Shown here: positions 1 to 7,956 of the stretch, in pieces | Numbering within the stretch: the first letter of the stretch is position 1 | How the letters are laid out: every line of letters begins with the position of its first letter | NCBI GenBank assembly: GCA_910587105.1 | Contig: CAJUMB010000012.1 | Location: forward strand, 3,528-67,527 | Reading direction: 5' to 3' | Source of the DNA: an uncultured Lachnospiraceae bacterium | GTDB taxonomy: Bacteria > Bacillota > Clostridia > Lachnospirales > Lachnospiraceae | Length of the DNA stretch: 64,000 nt | Position numbers and translations under genes: made by a program | Notes under the pieces: generated by a model | Seen by the model: only the letters and a program-made list of their open reading frames with translations | Told to the model about the DNA's origin: nothing | Database searches by the model: none

Positions 1-1807
1 CTCCGATGGCCTTTGCCGTGCGCTCATTGTCTCCGGTGAGCATAACCACATGGATTCCCATACCCTGGAGTTCTTTAATAGCCTGGGGACTTTCTGGTTT
101 TATCACATCAGCCACAGCGATCAGTCCAAGCACCTGATCATCACGGCTGAAATACAAAGGTGTTTTTCCCTGAGCCGCCAGCCCGTCAGCGGCATCTGCC
201 AGTGACTGGGGAATCTGTGCCTTTGTGCGGATGTAATTCAGATTCCCCCCTGCAAGGGATTTCCCTTCCAGAACTGCCGACAGCCCGTTGCCTGGGAGGG
301 CTGCAAAATCAGTGATCTCTGAAATCTGAATCCCTGTCTCCTCTGCTCTTTGTAAAATAGCCCGGGACAGTGGATGTTCGCTTTTGCTTTCCAGAGAAGC
401 CGCCAGCTGAATCAGTTCTGTTTCACCGATTCCCCCCCAGGGCATAATATCTGTCACTTTTGGCTCTCCTGTGGTGATGGTTCCTGTCTTATCCAGAGCC
501 ACCACACTGACCTGGCCTGCAGCCTCCAAGGAGGCCGCTGTCTTGAAAAGGATTCCATTCTTGGCGCCCATTCCGTTGCCCACCATGATGGCAACCGGTG
601 TGGCCAGTCCCAGGGCACAGGGGCAGCTGATCACCAGCACGGAAATCCCCCTTGCCAGGGCAAACGCAAATTCCTGTCCTGCCAGCAGCCATACCAGTGT
701 GGTGATCACAGCAATGGTAATCACCACCGGTACAAAGACCCCTGATACCTTATCTGCCACCTTGGCAATGGGCGCTTTGGTTGCCGCCGCATCGCTGACC
801 ATCTGAATGATCTGTGACAGGGCCGTATCCTGCCCCACACGGGTGGCTCTGCACCGGAGAAATCCGGACTGATTCACTGTGGCGGCAGATACCTGGTCTC
901 CTTCTGCCTTATCCACAGGGATACTCTCCCCGGTAAGGGCAGATTCGTTCACGGCGCTGGTACCGTCTTCCACCACACCGTCCACAGGGATGCTCTCCCC
1001 GGGACGTACGACAAATTCATCTCCTACTTTTACCTGTTCTATGGAAACTTCCGTCTCCTGTCCATTTTTCAGGACAGTAGCCGTCTTAGGCGCCATGCCG
1101 ATCAAACTTTTCAGCGCGTCGGTTGTCTTTCCCTTACTCCGGGCCTCCAGCATTTTCCCCACTGTAATCAGTGTGAGAATCATAGCCGCGGATTCAAAGT
1201 AGAATTCATCCATATAGACCATGACTGCCGGCATATCCCCTTTGACCTGGGCATCGGTCATGGCAAACAGCGCATACACGCTCCATACAAAAGATGCCGA
1301 AGATCCCAGAGCCACCAGTGTATCCATATTGGGAGCCCTGTGGGCAAGGCTTTTAAATCCACTGATGAAAAACTTCTGATTAATCACCATAACAATCCCG
1401 GCCAGCAAAAGCTGAACCAGACCCATTGCCACGTGATTTCCCTCAAACCAGGCAGGTACGGGCCATCCCCACATCATATTCCCCATGGAAAAATACATCA
1501 GGACACATAAAAATCCAATAGAAAGGGCCAGCCTGCGCTTTAGAACCGGTGTCTCCGTATCTTTCAGAGAATCTGGACCCGGCGCGGCCCGGCTCTCCTG
1601 ATTGGCCCCGCCTTTTACACTGGCACCATACCCGGCATTTTCCACCGCTTCTATAATCTCCTCTGCAGCAGCACTGCCCTCCACCCCCATGGAGTTTGTC
1701 AGCAGGCTCACAGAGCAGGCAGTCACCCCCGGGACTTTGTTCACTGCCTTTTCCACACGGCTGCTGCAGGCAGCACAGCTCATACCTGTAACATTATATT
1801 GTTCCAC
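1..1807 (-). CDS. copA: Copper-translocating P1B-type ATPase CopA (3' end off the window)
   Basis: Copper exporter of the inner membrane; ATP hydrolysis drives Cu(I) out of the cell. The visible 602 codons start with a heavy-metal-associated domain (GMSCAACSSRV, Cu-binding CxxC, about residues 8-18), followed by membrane segments, the actuator motif TGES, the intramembrane CPCALG copper motif, the phosphorylation loop DKTGT, the SEHPL motif and MLTGDN. The final hinge motif GDGxNDxP and the last two helices lie beyond base 1. The GTG start at 1807 is chosen because GGGAGGT lies about 8 bases upstream and the HMA motif follows at once. It is 15 bases downstream of csoR, so the two form one operon. 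The CPC motif and the CsoR partner make copper more likely than zinc or cadmium. Confidence 0.95.
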   Translation of the reverse strand, partial: MEQYNVTGMSCAACSSRVEKAVNKVPGVTACSVSLLTNSMGVEGSAAAEEIIEAVENAGYGASVKGGANQESRAAPGPDSLKDTETPVLKRRLALSIGFLCVLMYFSMGNMMWGWPVPAWFEGNHVAMGLVQLLLAGIVMVINQKFFISGFKSLAHRAPNMDTLVALGSSASFVWSVYALFAMTDAQVKGDMPAVMVYMDEFYFESAAMILTLITVGKMLEARSKGKTTDALKSLIGMAPKTATVLKNGQETEVSIEQVKVGDEFVVRPGESIPVDGVVEDGTSAVNESALTGESIPVDKAEGDQVSAATVNQSGFLRCRATRVGQDTALSQIIQMVSDAAATKAPIAKVADKVSGVFVPVVITIAVITTLVWLLAGQEFAFALARGISVLVISCPCALGLATPVAIMVGNGMGAKNGILFKTAASLEAAGQVSVVALDKTGTITTGEPKVTDIMPWGGIGETELIQLAASLESKSEHPLSRAILQRAEETGIQISEITDFAALPGNGLSAVLEGKSLAGGNLNYIRTKAQIPQSLADAADGLAAQGKTPLYFSRDDQVLGLIAVADVIKPESPQAIKELQGMGIHVVMLTGDNERTAKAIG

Positions 1808-1822
1808 CGCATTCTACCTCCC

Positions 1823-2128
1823 TCATTTCATCAATTTCTGCAGTACATGAACCAGCTCGTCAACGGTTTCTTCTTTTCCATTTCTGATATCATCCGCCAC
1901 ACATGTACGGATGTGATTCCCAAGGAGAACCTTATTAAAACTGTTCAAAGCCGCATTGACTGCGGCAACCTGTACCAGAATATCCGTGCAGTACGCACTG
2001 TTTTCCACCATTCCCTTTATGCCTCTTACCTGGCCCTCGATGCGGCTCAGGCGGTTCAGAAGGTCTTTATATTCCTTTTCATTGCGAATTTTTGTCTTTT
2101 TACAGCAACACTCTTTCTCCTCTGCCAC
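1823..2128 (-). CDS. csoR: CsoR-family copper-sensing repressor
   Basis: All-helical metal-sensing repressor of 101 residues that should release DNA when Cu(I) binds. The Cu ligand set of CsoR is visible: Cys in SAYCTDIL and the HxxxC pair in GNHIRTC. RLSRIEGQVRGI is the family DNA-binding helix. A CysCysCys run near the N terminus (KECCCKK) is extra. It precedes copA by 15 bases and a perfect operator-like palindrome sits in the promoter upstream, so autoregulation with copA is the likely mode. FrmR or RcnR relatives lack this Cys/His/Cys combination. Confidence 0.93.
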   Translation of the reverse strand: MAEEKECCCKKTKIRNEKEYKDLLNRLSRIEGQVRGIKGMVENSAYCTDILVQVAAVNAALNSFNKVLLGNHIRTCVADDIRNGKEETVDELVHVLQKLMK

Positions 2129-2311
2129 AGCCTCCCTCCCTTTCTATAGAAATGTACTCGCGGAATCTCTCTTGCACCCGCTTTTGCGGCTGATTGTCCG
2201 TTATATACACATAAGGTTCCACATGATATGCTCTAACATTTAATATACCGCCCCTGACACAATTCATACTTGCAGAAAACATAATCTTCAGCAATTGCTT
2301 TTGATGTTTGT

Positions 2312-2340
2312 AGTATATACCCCCTCGGGGTATTTGTCAA
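2312..2340 (-). promoter_or_regulatory. csoR-copA promoter with embedded CsoR operator
   Basis: Reading the minus strand, TTGACA (2335-2340) and TATACT (2312-2317) are separated by exactly 17 bases. The spacer plus edge contains the perfect inverted repeat ATACCCC-CTC-GGGGTAT (2317-2333). A G/C-rich core flanked by A/T ends is the form of known CsoR operators, and its place between -35 and -10 would block RNA polymerase. Confidence 0.85.
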
Positions 2341-2430
2341 TAACCATTTTCAAATTCTGACCCCCTGCCTGTGTATTTGAATATGGATTCACGTCAATTG
2401 ATCATCATAAATGAATTTTCCCACACATTC

Positions 2431-2460
2431 TTGGACAAGTGCTTGAAATTATGGTAAAAT
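2431..2460 (+). promoter_or_regulatory. Probable promoter of the GH13 gene
   Basis: TTGGAC at 2431-2436 and TAAAAT at 2455-2460 are 18 bases apart, giving a leader of about 40 bases to the start codon at 2504. Assigned from sequence fit alone. Confidence 0.4.
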
Positions 2461-2503
2461 TAAATAAAAAGTTTAACAAATCTAAGAAAGCAGGTGAAAA
2501 ACC

Positions 2504-4603
2504 ATGAGATCTATTCCCTCAGCAGCACCTTCGATTCCGGAATACCATCTGATGCCTCTGGATACTATCAGTGGTTTTGAAGTCCGGCCCGGTCTTTATG
2601 AAATGAACGGAGCCACCGCATTATCAGCAAACGCCATTAATTTTACTGTACATTCACGCAATGCGGTTTCCTGTGAACTGCTGCTTTTCCGCCATAAGGA
2701 AACAGAGCCCTTTGCAGTCCTTCCATTTCCGGAGCGCTATCGAATCGGCGACGTATATTCTATGATTGTATTCAATCTGAATGCAAAAGATTTTGAATAT
2801 GCTTATCGGATGGACGGACCTTATGACCCGGAAGCAGGCCTGATATTTGATAAGACACAGGTTCTGCTGGACCCCTATGCAAAGGCAGTGACAGGCCAGA
2901 GCGTATGGGGGGAAAAGCCCAGCCAGTTCTCTCCCTACCGGGGCAGAGTGGTTCTCAACAACTTTGACTGGGGGACAGCTGTCCGGCCCCTGCTTCCTAT
3001 GCGGGAACTAATCATTTATGAACTTCATGTCCGGGGATTTACCATGCATCATTCTTCTGGTGTTAAACATCCGGGTACCTTCTCCGGACTGCGGGAAAAA
3101 ATTCCCTATCTCAAAGAACTGGGGATTACTGCTGTGGAACTGATGCCCATTTTTGAATTTGACGAGACAATGCCTGCCAGAGAAGTGGACGGCAGGAAAC
3201 TTCTGGATTACTGGGGTTACAATACAGTAAGTTTTTTCGCCCCCAACACCAGTTATGCCGCAGAAGACGAATATACCCATGAGGGGTATGAACTGAAAGC
3301 TCTGGTCAAAGAACTGAACGAAAACGGTATCGAGGTATTTTTGGATGTGGTGTTTAACCATACAGCTGAGGGAAATGAACACGGTCCATTCTTCTGTTTT
3401 AAAGGCTTCGATAACAATGTTTACTATATGCTCACGCCAGACGGACAGTATTACAATTTCAGCGGATGCGGCAATACCCTCAACTGCAACCATCCTGTTG
3501 TCCAGCAGCTGATCATGGAATGTCTGCGCTACTGGGTGACCAACTACCGCATCAATGGATTCCGTTTCGACCTGGCCAGCATCCTGGGGAGAGATCAGAA
3601 CGGCCTCCCCATGCAGAATGCCCCCTTATTGAAAAGCCTGGCTTTCGATCCGATTCTGGGAGATGTGAAATTAATTGCAGAGGCGTGGGATGCAGGCGGA
3701 CTGTATCAGGTGGGAAGTTTTCCCGCGTGGAACCGCTGGGCAGAGTGGAACGGCCTTTACCGGGACGATTTACGCAGTTTCTTAAAGGGTGACTACTGGA
3801 TGGCTCCTGCGGCCGCCAAACGCATCAGCGGCTCCATGGATCTATATACTGGACAATACCGTGGATATAATTCTTCCATTAATTTTATCACCTGCCACGA
3901 CGGATTTACACTTCGTGACCTGTACAGCTATAATGAAAAACACAATGAAGCCAACGGATGGGACAATACGGATGGCGCCAATGACAACCGCAGCTGGAAC
4001 TGCGGCGCAGAAGGAGAGACAGACGATCCCCAGATCAATGCCCTGCGGCTGAAACTTATGAAAAACGCAGTGACAGTACTGATGTGCAGCCGTGGAACAC
4101 CTATGTTCCTTGCCGGCGACGAATTTGGCGATACCAGATTCGGAAATAACAATCCCTATTGCCAGGACAACGAGATCTCCTGGCTGGACTGGTCCCTGCT
4201 GGACAAGAACCGTGAATTGTTTGAACATTTCAAATACATGATTCAATTTCGGAAAGACCACTGCAGCATCCGGGGAGATATGCCTCCCGGCTCCATGAAT
4301 TTTCCGCCAATCAGCACCCACAGTAACCGTCCATGGGAAGATCCCATCACAGAGGATTCAAAAGTTGTCTGTGTATTCTATGCTTCCCAAAAAGAAAATT
4401 CCACGAGAGACGACCTGGTCTACATGGCCATCAACTCCTATTGGGAGGACCAGGAGATTTGTCTGCCGCGGCTTCCCAAGCCCTATGTGTGGAAGCTGGC
4501 CGTCTACACCGATTCTGATGACCCCCGCCAGCTTATGGGTGACACATTGGTTATGGGGCCAAGGAGTACAGCTGTTTTTGAAGCTGTACAGACTATTATG
4601 TAA
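2504..4603 (+). CDS. glgX: Glycogen debranching enzyme / isoamylase-type GH13 protein
   Basis: 699-residue alpha-amylase-superfamily enzyme expected to hydrolyse alpha-1,6 branches of glycogen-like glucan in the cytoplasm (no signal peptide). An N-terminal CBM48-like segment (about 20-130) precedes the catalytic barrel. All four GH13 signature regions are visible: DVVFNHT, GFRFDLAS (nucleophile Asp), LIAEAWD (acid/base Glu) and FITCHDG. The HDG-FTLRDLYSYNEKHN stretch is typical of GlgX/isoamylase (GH13_11) rather than of pullulanases. AGGTG lies 9 bases before the ATG. The gene stands alone, with no glgA, glgB or glgP nearby. A TreX-like or pullulanase-like specificity cannot be excluded. Confidence 0.88.
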   Translation: MRSIPSAAPSIPEYHLMPLDTISGFEVRPGLYEMNGATALSANAINFTVHSRNAVSCELLLFRHKETEPFAVLPFPERYRIGDVYSMIVFNLNAKDFEYAYRMDGPYDPEAGLIFDKTQVLLDPYAKAVTGQSVWGEKPSQFSPYRGRVVLNNFDWGTAVRPLLPMRELIIYELHVRGFTMHHSSGVKHPGTFSGLREKIPYLKELGITAVELMPIFEFDETMPAREVDGRKLLDYWGYNTVSFFAPNTSYAAEDEYTHEGYELKALVKELNENGIEVFLDVVFNHTAEGNEHGPFFCFKGFDNNVYYMLTPDGQYYNFSGCGNTLNCNHPVVQQLIMECLRYWVTNYRINGFRFDLASILGRDQNGLPMQNAPLLKSLAFDPILGDVKLIAEAWDAGGLYQVGSFPAWNRWAEWNGLYRDDLRSFLKGDYWMAPAAAKRISGSMDLYTGQYRGYNSSINFITCHDGFTLRDLYSYNEKHNEANGWDNTDGANDNRSWNCGAEGETDDPQINALRLKLMKNAVTVLMCSRGTPMFLAGDEFGDTRFGNNNPYCQDNEISWLDWSLLDKNRELFEHFKYMIQFRKDHCSIRGDMPPGSMNFPPISTHSNRPWEDPITEDSKVVCVFYASQKENSTRDDLVYMAINSYWEDQEICLPRLPKPYVWKLAVYTDSDDPRQLMGDTLVMGPRSTAVFEAVQTIM

Positions 4604-4610
4604 AATCCAG

Positions 4611-4641
4611 CATCCCCCGGCGTACACCGGGGGGGGGGATG
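4611..4641. terminator. GC-rich hairpin after the GH13 gene
   Basis: CATCCCCCGG and its complement CCGGGGG...GGATG pair around a six-base loop just after the stop codon. A poor T run follows on the plus strand. It may serve both convergent genes, although the MITE-like element now separates it from the DUF445 gene. Confidence 0.55.
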
Positions 4642-4647
4642 GATTAT

Positions 4648-4810
4648 TAGTATAATCCGCACTAATTACCGATACCTTTCGCGCAGGATAAATTTTCAGC
4701 CTGCAAGGCGGAGGAATGAGGCGCAGCGGTGGCTGCGTCGATTGACGACAACGCCGCAGATGGAAATTTAGACAAGTGAAAGGTACGGTTAATTAGTGTG
4801 GGTTATACTA
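4648..4810. repeat. MITE-like element with 33-bp terminal inverted repeats
   Basis: A 163-bp unit whose ends, TAGTATAATCCGCAC... (4648-4680) and ...GTGTGGGTTATACTA (4778-4810), match in 28 of 33 positions as inverted repeats. Further inside, TAAATTTTC and GAAATTTA continue the fold. No reading frame is present. Both ends carry TA, consistent with a mariner-type TA target duplication. Its right end supplies the TAG stop of the DUF445 gene. Confidence 0.75.
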
Positions 4811-5707
4811 GATAAATACATTCAAAACACCAATCAGAAGCCCAATCAGCGCCCCCAGATTTACAATGGTGTTCAGCTCATTTTTCATCACTGATAAAAC
4901 CAGCTCTTCTACTTCTAACACATCCATCTGCCGCACTTTTTCTTCCACCATCTCGCGGATATGAAATTGTTCTGCAAAATCTGATACTTTTTTCTGCATG
5001 GCATGGGTATATGCCTGTTCTATGACAGTCCGCACCTGCTCCTGTTTCACACCCACGGTTTCTGCCAGCTCATGGATTGTTTTCTGCTCCAGTGCCGCCG
5101 CCTGTTCATCAATCAGTGGGAAGATCCAGTCCCTTCCATTTTCCTGGACATAGCGTTCCACCCGTACACCAATATGGGATGTAAGACTCTCAATCAGGTC
5201 GTCACTTATGAGATTCTCAAAAAAGCTGCCCTTCAGCTTCTCTCCTACCACCCGTTTGCTTTCTTCATTCATCAGCTGGACAATATCCAGCTTCTCAATC
5301 CCTTCCAGCATTTTGTCACACAGCAGATTTTCCAGATGCTCTTTCTCTGCCATATAGTCAGCTGGAGGTATATAGGCAGTCAGCAGTTCTTTAACCGGGG
5401 TATTTCTGTTCTGTTCGCTGGCAAGGGTATCCATAACAGTATCCACCACCGTCTTTTTTACAGAATCACTGAGAACAATTTTTTCCAAATCTTCTTTTGT
5501 CAAAAGGTTCTCACCCACGGCTTTGCCCAATGCACCGGCCAGCCTGTCCTTTCCTTTTGGTATGATTCCCGGGGTGAACGGAAGCCGGAAATTTCCGATT
5601 TTCACCTGGTGAAGCGGGCGGAACAGCATTTTTACTGCAATAAAGTTAGTGAAATAACCTATGACCGCTCCGATTATGGGACCTGCTATGATTCTTATCG
5701 TGTCCAT
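4808..5707 (-). CDS. DUF445 family membrane-anchored protein
   Basis: 299-residue protein of the DUF445 (YheB-like) family, whose biochemical role is not established. It starts with a membrane segment (IIAGPIIGAVIGYFTNFIAVK) followed by MLFRPLHQVKIG and PFTPGIIPKGKDRLA, both typical of the family. A long helical middle and a hydrophobic C terminus (LGALIGLLIGVLNVF) complete it. The ATG at 5707 has AGGAGG seven bases upstream; an extension to 5779 has no ribosome site. The last codon pair ATC-TAG reads into the terminal repeat of the MITE-like element, which supplies the stop. Confidence 0.85.
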   Translation of the reverse strand: MDTIRIIAGPIIGAVIGYFTNFIAVKMLFRPLHQVKIGNFRLPFTPGIIPKGKDRLAGALGKAVGENLLTKEDLEKIVLSDSVKKTVVDTVMDTLASEQNRNTPVKELLTAYIPPADYMAEKEHLENLLCDKMLEGIEKLDIVQLMNEESKRVVGEKLKGSFFENLISDDLIESLTSHIGVRVERYVQENGRDWIFPLIDEQAAALEQKTIHELAETVGVKQEQVRTVIEQAYTHAMQKKVSDFAEQFHIREMVEEKVRQMDVLEVEELVLSVMKNELNTIVNLGALIGLLIGVLNVFI

Positions 5708-5769
5708 TTTATTCCTCCTGAGTACATTATTTGCCGTGTGTATACTTATATACATTTTATAACAAATTA

Positions 5770-5816
5770 ACACCTGCACATTTCCAGAACTTCTGTTCTC
5801 GGAACCGTACAGGTGT
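5770..5816 (-). terminator. Stem-loop after the NlpC/P60 gene
   Basis: ACACCTG (5770-5776) and CAGGTGT (5810-5816) bracket a second pairing of GTTCCGAGAACAGAAG-type sequence. On the minus strand it is followed by a T-rich stretch, so it probably ends the 5842-7632 transcript. Confidence 0.6.
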
Positions 5817-5841
5817 CATTTTATTTACTATATCAGCAGAA

Positions 5842-7632
5842 TCATTCTACTTCTGCAGATTCATTTGGATTCTGAGCCGCTGCTGCCTGCTGCAATGTCC
5901 TCTTTCTGTTTGCCGCTTCCAAAAGATCAGATCTCTTCTCTTCTTTCTGTGCTCTCAGTTCTTCTATGGTGGGATATACAGAAGGTCTGCGGATATAACG
6001 GAAGCTTGCTGAATAAGCTTCGCCCACTGTAACACCATTCTGACTGCCGGAACAATGCACAGCAATCCAATCTCCGCTGCTGGATTTTCCTACCAGAATT
6101 CCCACATGGTTGTCACTGCCGGCTTCCGGCCCTCTCTGGAACACAAGGTCTCCGGCCTGTGCCTCATGGCCCTGAATGGTCTCTGCCTTATTCCACTGGT
6201 CTGACGTGCCGTGTCCTACCTGATCCTCCAGATTCGTATCCTGATAGCCATTATTAAATGCCCAGTCTACAAAACCACTGCAGTCAAGCCCATAGGCACG
6301 GATTCGACCTGTGCTGGAATCACCTGCGGAGCTGACCTGAGCGGCACTTCCCCACCGGTCATCCCATCCCAGTACGGAAGACTTGCCGCCCCAGAAATAG
6401 GCAACTTTTCCTACCAGGCTGTAACCTGCCTGAATAACAGCAACCCTTTCTTCTGACACTTCTTCCCCGGCACTTTCTCGGATAAATCCTTTGGCCGCCG
6501 TAATAACTGCGCACAAAAGTGCACAGTCCTGGTCTGCGTACTTCTCCAGGATTTTTTCTTCGCGCTTTGTCAATTCCCCGTGTTCTTCTATATAATCATC
6601 CACACGCATTCCTCTGTAATCTACCAGCGCAATATTCTTTTTATCTCTTTTCAGTTCATTCATCTCGGCAAATATGGCAGCCAGGTCATCCTTTGAAGAT
6701 TTTCCCAGTTTGAAAGATTTCTTTCCCTCTCTGGTCTGCTGCATCACATAGACTGCCAGAATGTCCTGCCAATTATGTACCAGATATCCGTCTTCTGCGT
6801 CTAATTTATTCGCTTTTAGAAACTCTTCCTCAATCTCATCCATCACGTCTTCGATGTCATTGCTGAAAGACAATGAATAGTTGGATTTCAACTGATTCAG
6901 ATAGAAGGTACGTCCTGCCTTCAGGTTCACCACATGGGTGCTGGAAGAGATTCTGGTAATCGGTCCATTAATCACCTCAGGTTCTTCCTGCACCTGATTT
7001 TCAACATTTCCATCCGGCTCTTGGGGAATCTCTGTGGGGTTCTCACCAGGTTCTTCTCCTCCTGAATTTTTCAACTGGCTCAATGCTTCTTCCGCTGCAA
7101 CCAGAGTTCCATAATTGGTAACCTGTGCCTTCTGATCTTCACTCAGAGCCTCGTAAGCATTCCTTGCATTGGCGATGGCATTCTCACTGTCCAGTGTCAC
7201 TGTACCGATGGCGTCGATGGCTGCAATCACCGCCTCCGCAGAAAATTCCAAATCTCCACCGCTATTGTCACCCGGCTGGTCGTCCCCTGGGTCAACAGGC
7301 AGTCCGTCAATATCGTCTTCACCTGGTATTGTGGTAGGCTTCGGCGCCGGTGTATCCGTGGGGTCCACTGGTTCAGGAGTGACGGTCTCTGTCGGGTCCG
7401 GAACCGGCGTCTCTGTGGGAACAACGGTGGGATCATCAGAAGGTTCTGGGGCAGGGGTAATCACCTCCTGTGTCCCTCCATCATCTACAGGTTCCTCTGT
7501 TATCTCCTCAGACATTGATACATTTTCTGAGGTACTTCCAATATCACTGGCAAATGTACTGAAACTGCTGGAAATAACCATAGCTGAAATTAATGTTATG
7601 CACAACAGTTTCTTAACATAGTTGTTTTTCAT
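5842..7632 (-). CDS. Secreted NlpC/P60 peptidoglycan hydrolase with Pro/Thr-rich linker
   Basis: 596-residue exported protein. It has a signal peptide (KKLLCITLISAMVISSSFSTFASD), then a long Pro/Thr/Glu-rich stretch with TPEPVDPTDTPAP-like repeats. A helical repeat module follows (AAIDAIGTVTLDSENAI...AYEALSEDQKAQV) of the kind found in clostridial surface proteins, then a second variable region. The C-terminal NlpC/P60 domain shows the catalytic Cys in YGLDCSGFVDWAF and His in DNHVGILVG, with HCSG near the end. Family members cleave D-Glu-meso-DAP or D-Glu-Lys peptide bonds in cell wall. The ATG at 7632 is preferred for AAGGGAG upstream and because the signal peptide begins there; an upstream ATG at 7662 would add ten residues. 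Confidence 0.88.
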   Translation of the reverse strand: MKNNYVKKLLCITLISAMVISSSFSTFASDIGSTSENVSMSEEITEEPVDDGGTQEVITPAPEPSDDPTVVPTETPVPDPTETVTPEPVDPTDTPAPKPTTIPGEDDIDGLPVDPGDDQPGDNSGGDLEFSAEAVIAAIDAIGTVTLDSENAIANARNAYEALSEDQKAQVTNYGTLVAAEEALSQLKNSGGEEPGENPTEIPQEPDGNVENQVQEEPEVINGPITRISSSTHVVNLKAGRTFYLNQLKSNYSLSFSNDIEDVMDEIEEEFLKANKLDAEDGYLVHNWQDILAVYVMQQTREGKKSFKLGKSSKDDLAAIFAEMNELKRDKKNIALVDYRGMRVDDYIEEHGELTKREEKILEKYADQDCALLCAVITAAKGFIRESAGEEVSEERVAVIQAGYSLVGKVAYFWGGKSSVLGWDDRWGSAAQVSSAGDSSTGRIRAYGLDCSGFVDWAFNNGYQDTNLEDQVGHGTSDQWNKAETIQGHEAQAGDLVFQRGPEAGSDNHVGILVGKSSSGDWIAVHCSGSQNGVTVGEAYSASFRYIRRPSVYPTIEELRAQKEEKRSDLLEAANRKRTLQQAAAAQNPNESAEVE

Positions 7633-7798
7633 TCCAAGACTCCCTTCTTTCTTAGTCCGCATCTTACCTCCCTGCCTTTAGGCACGCTCTAAGATAAAAG
7701 CAACCCACTATCCATAATTATTTTTATATTCTAGCACAAAATAATATTGAAATCAACCGCCCCAGGCACATGTCACGAAATTTTCACAAATAAAAACA

Positions 7799-7864
7799 AG
7801 GAACTATAGGGAAATAACTGACACATATTGCGCAATATGCATCAGCTATTTTTCTACAGTTCCT
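7799..7864. repeat. 66-base near-perfect palindrome
   Basis: AGGAACT...AGTTCCT with the arms complementary in 28 of 33 positions and the centre at ATATTGCGCAATAT. The outer GGAACT(A/G)TA...AAATA sequence resembles the ends of the repeat at 12125-12285 and part of the one at 42105-42180. It may be a small repetitive extragenic element or a transcription barrier. Confidence 0.6.
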
Positions 7865-7869
7865 AAAAT

Positions 7870-7901
7870 GTGTCTGAAAACCAAAAACAATTTTCAGACA
7901 C
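7870..7901 (-). repeat. GTGTCTGAAAA inverted repeat
   Basis: GTGTCTGAAAA (7870-7880) and TTTTCAGACAC (7891-7901) form an 11-bp perfect stem. The same word, extended to AGCGTGT(C/T)TGAAAATT, recurs at 16674, 42105 and (reverse, with a T for C) 30640. On the minus strand it follows PFOR and could act as a second terminator. Confidence 0.55.
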
Positions 7902-7918
7902 GCTCTGATCAGTTAACA

Positions 7919-7944
7919 GCGGGACAGGAACACTCCTGCCCCGC
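7919..7944 (-). terminator. Hairpin after the PFOR gene
   Basis: GCGGG-CAGGA / TCCTG-CCCGC stem with a four-base loop, 13 bases after the PFOR stop. No strong T run follows, so its terminator role is tentative. Confidence 0.5.
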
Positions 7945-7956
7945 CATTCCTCTTTT

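Larger units (their letters stand above)
2129..2503. other. Intergenic region between csoR and the GH13 gene
   Basis: This 375-base divergent gap holds the csoR-copA promoter/operator (2312-2340, minus) and a likely promoter for the GH13 gene (2431-2460, plus). The csoR leader would be about 180 bases long. It contains a weak 64-codon reading frame (2294-2100, TTG start) that overlaps the start of csoR; no good ribosome site precedes it and I do not call it as a gene. Confidence 0.6.
7633..7956. other. Intergenic region with stacked hairpins
   Basis: This 324-base gap between the NlpC/P60 gene and the PFOR stop contains no gene. It holds the PFOR terminator-like hairpin (7919-7944), a GTGTCTGAAAA inverted repeat (7870-7901) and a 66-base near-perfect hairpin (7799-7864). 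The AT-rich part near 7700-7790 probably contains the promoter of the NlpC/P60 gene, but no clear -35/-10 pair was found. Confidence 0.55.

Noticed and set aside
2100..2294. 64-codon frame in the csoR leader
   Set aside because: TTG start, no ribosome site, overlaps the csoR start in another frame; no recognisable motif.
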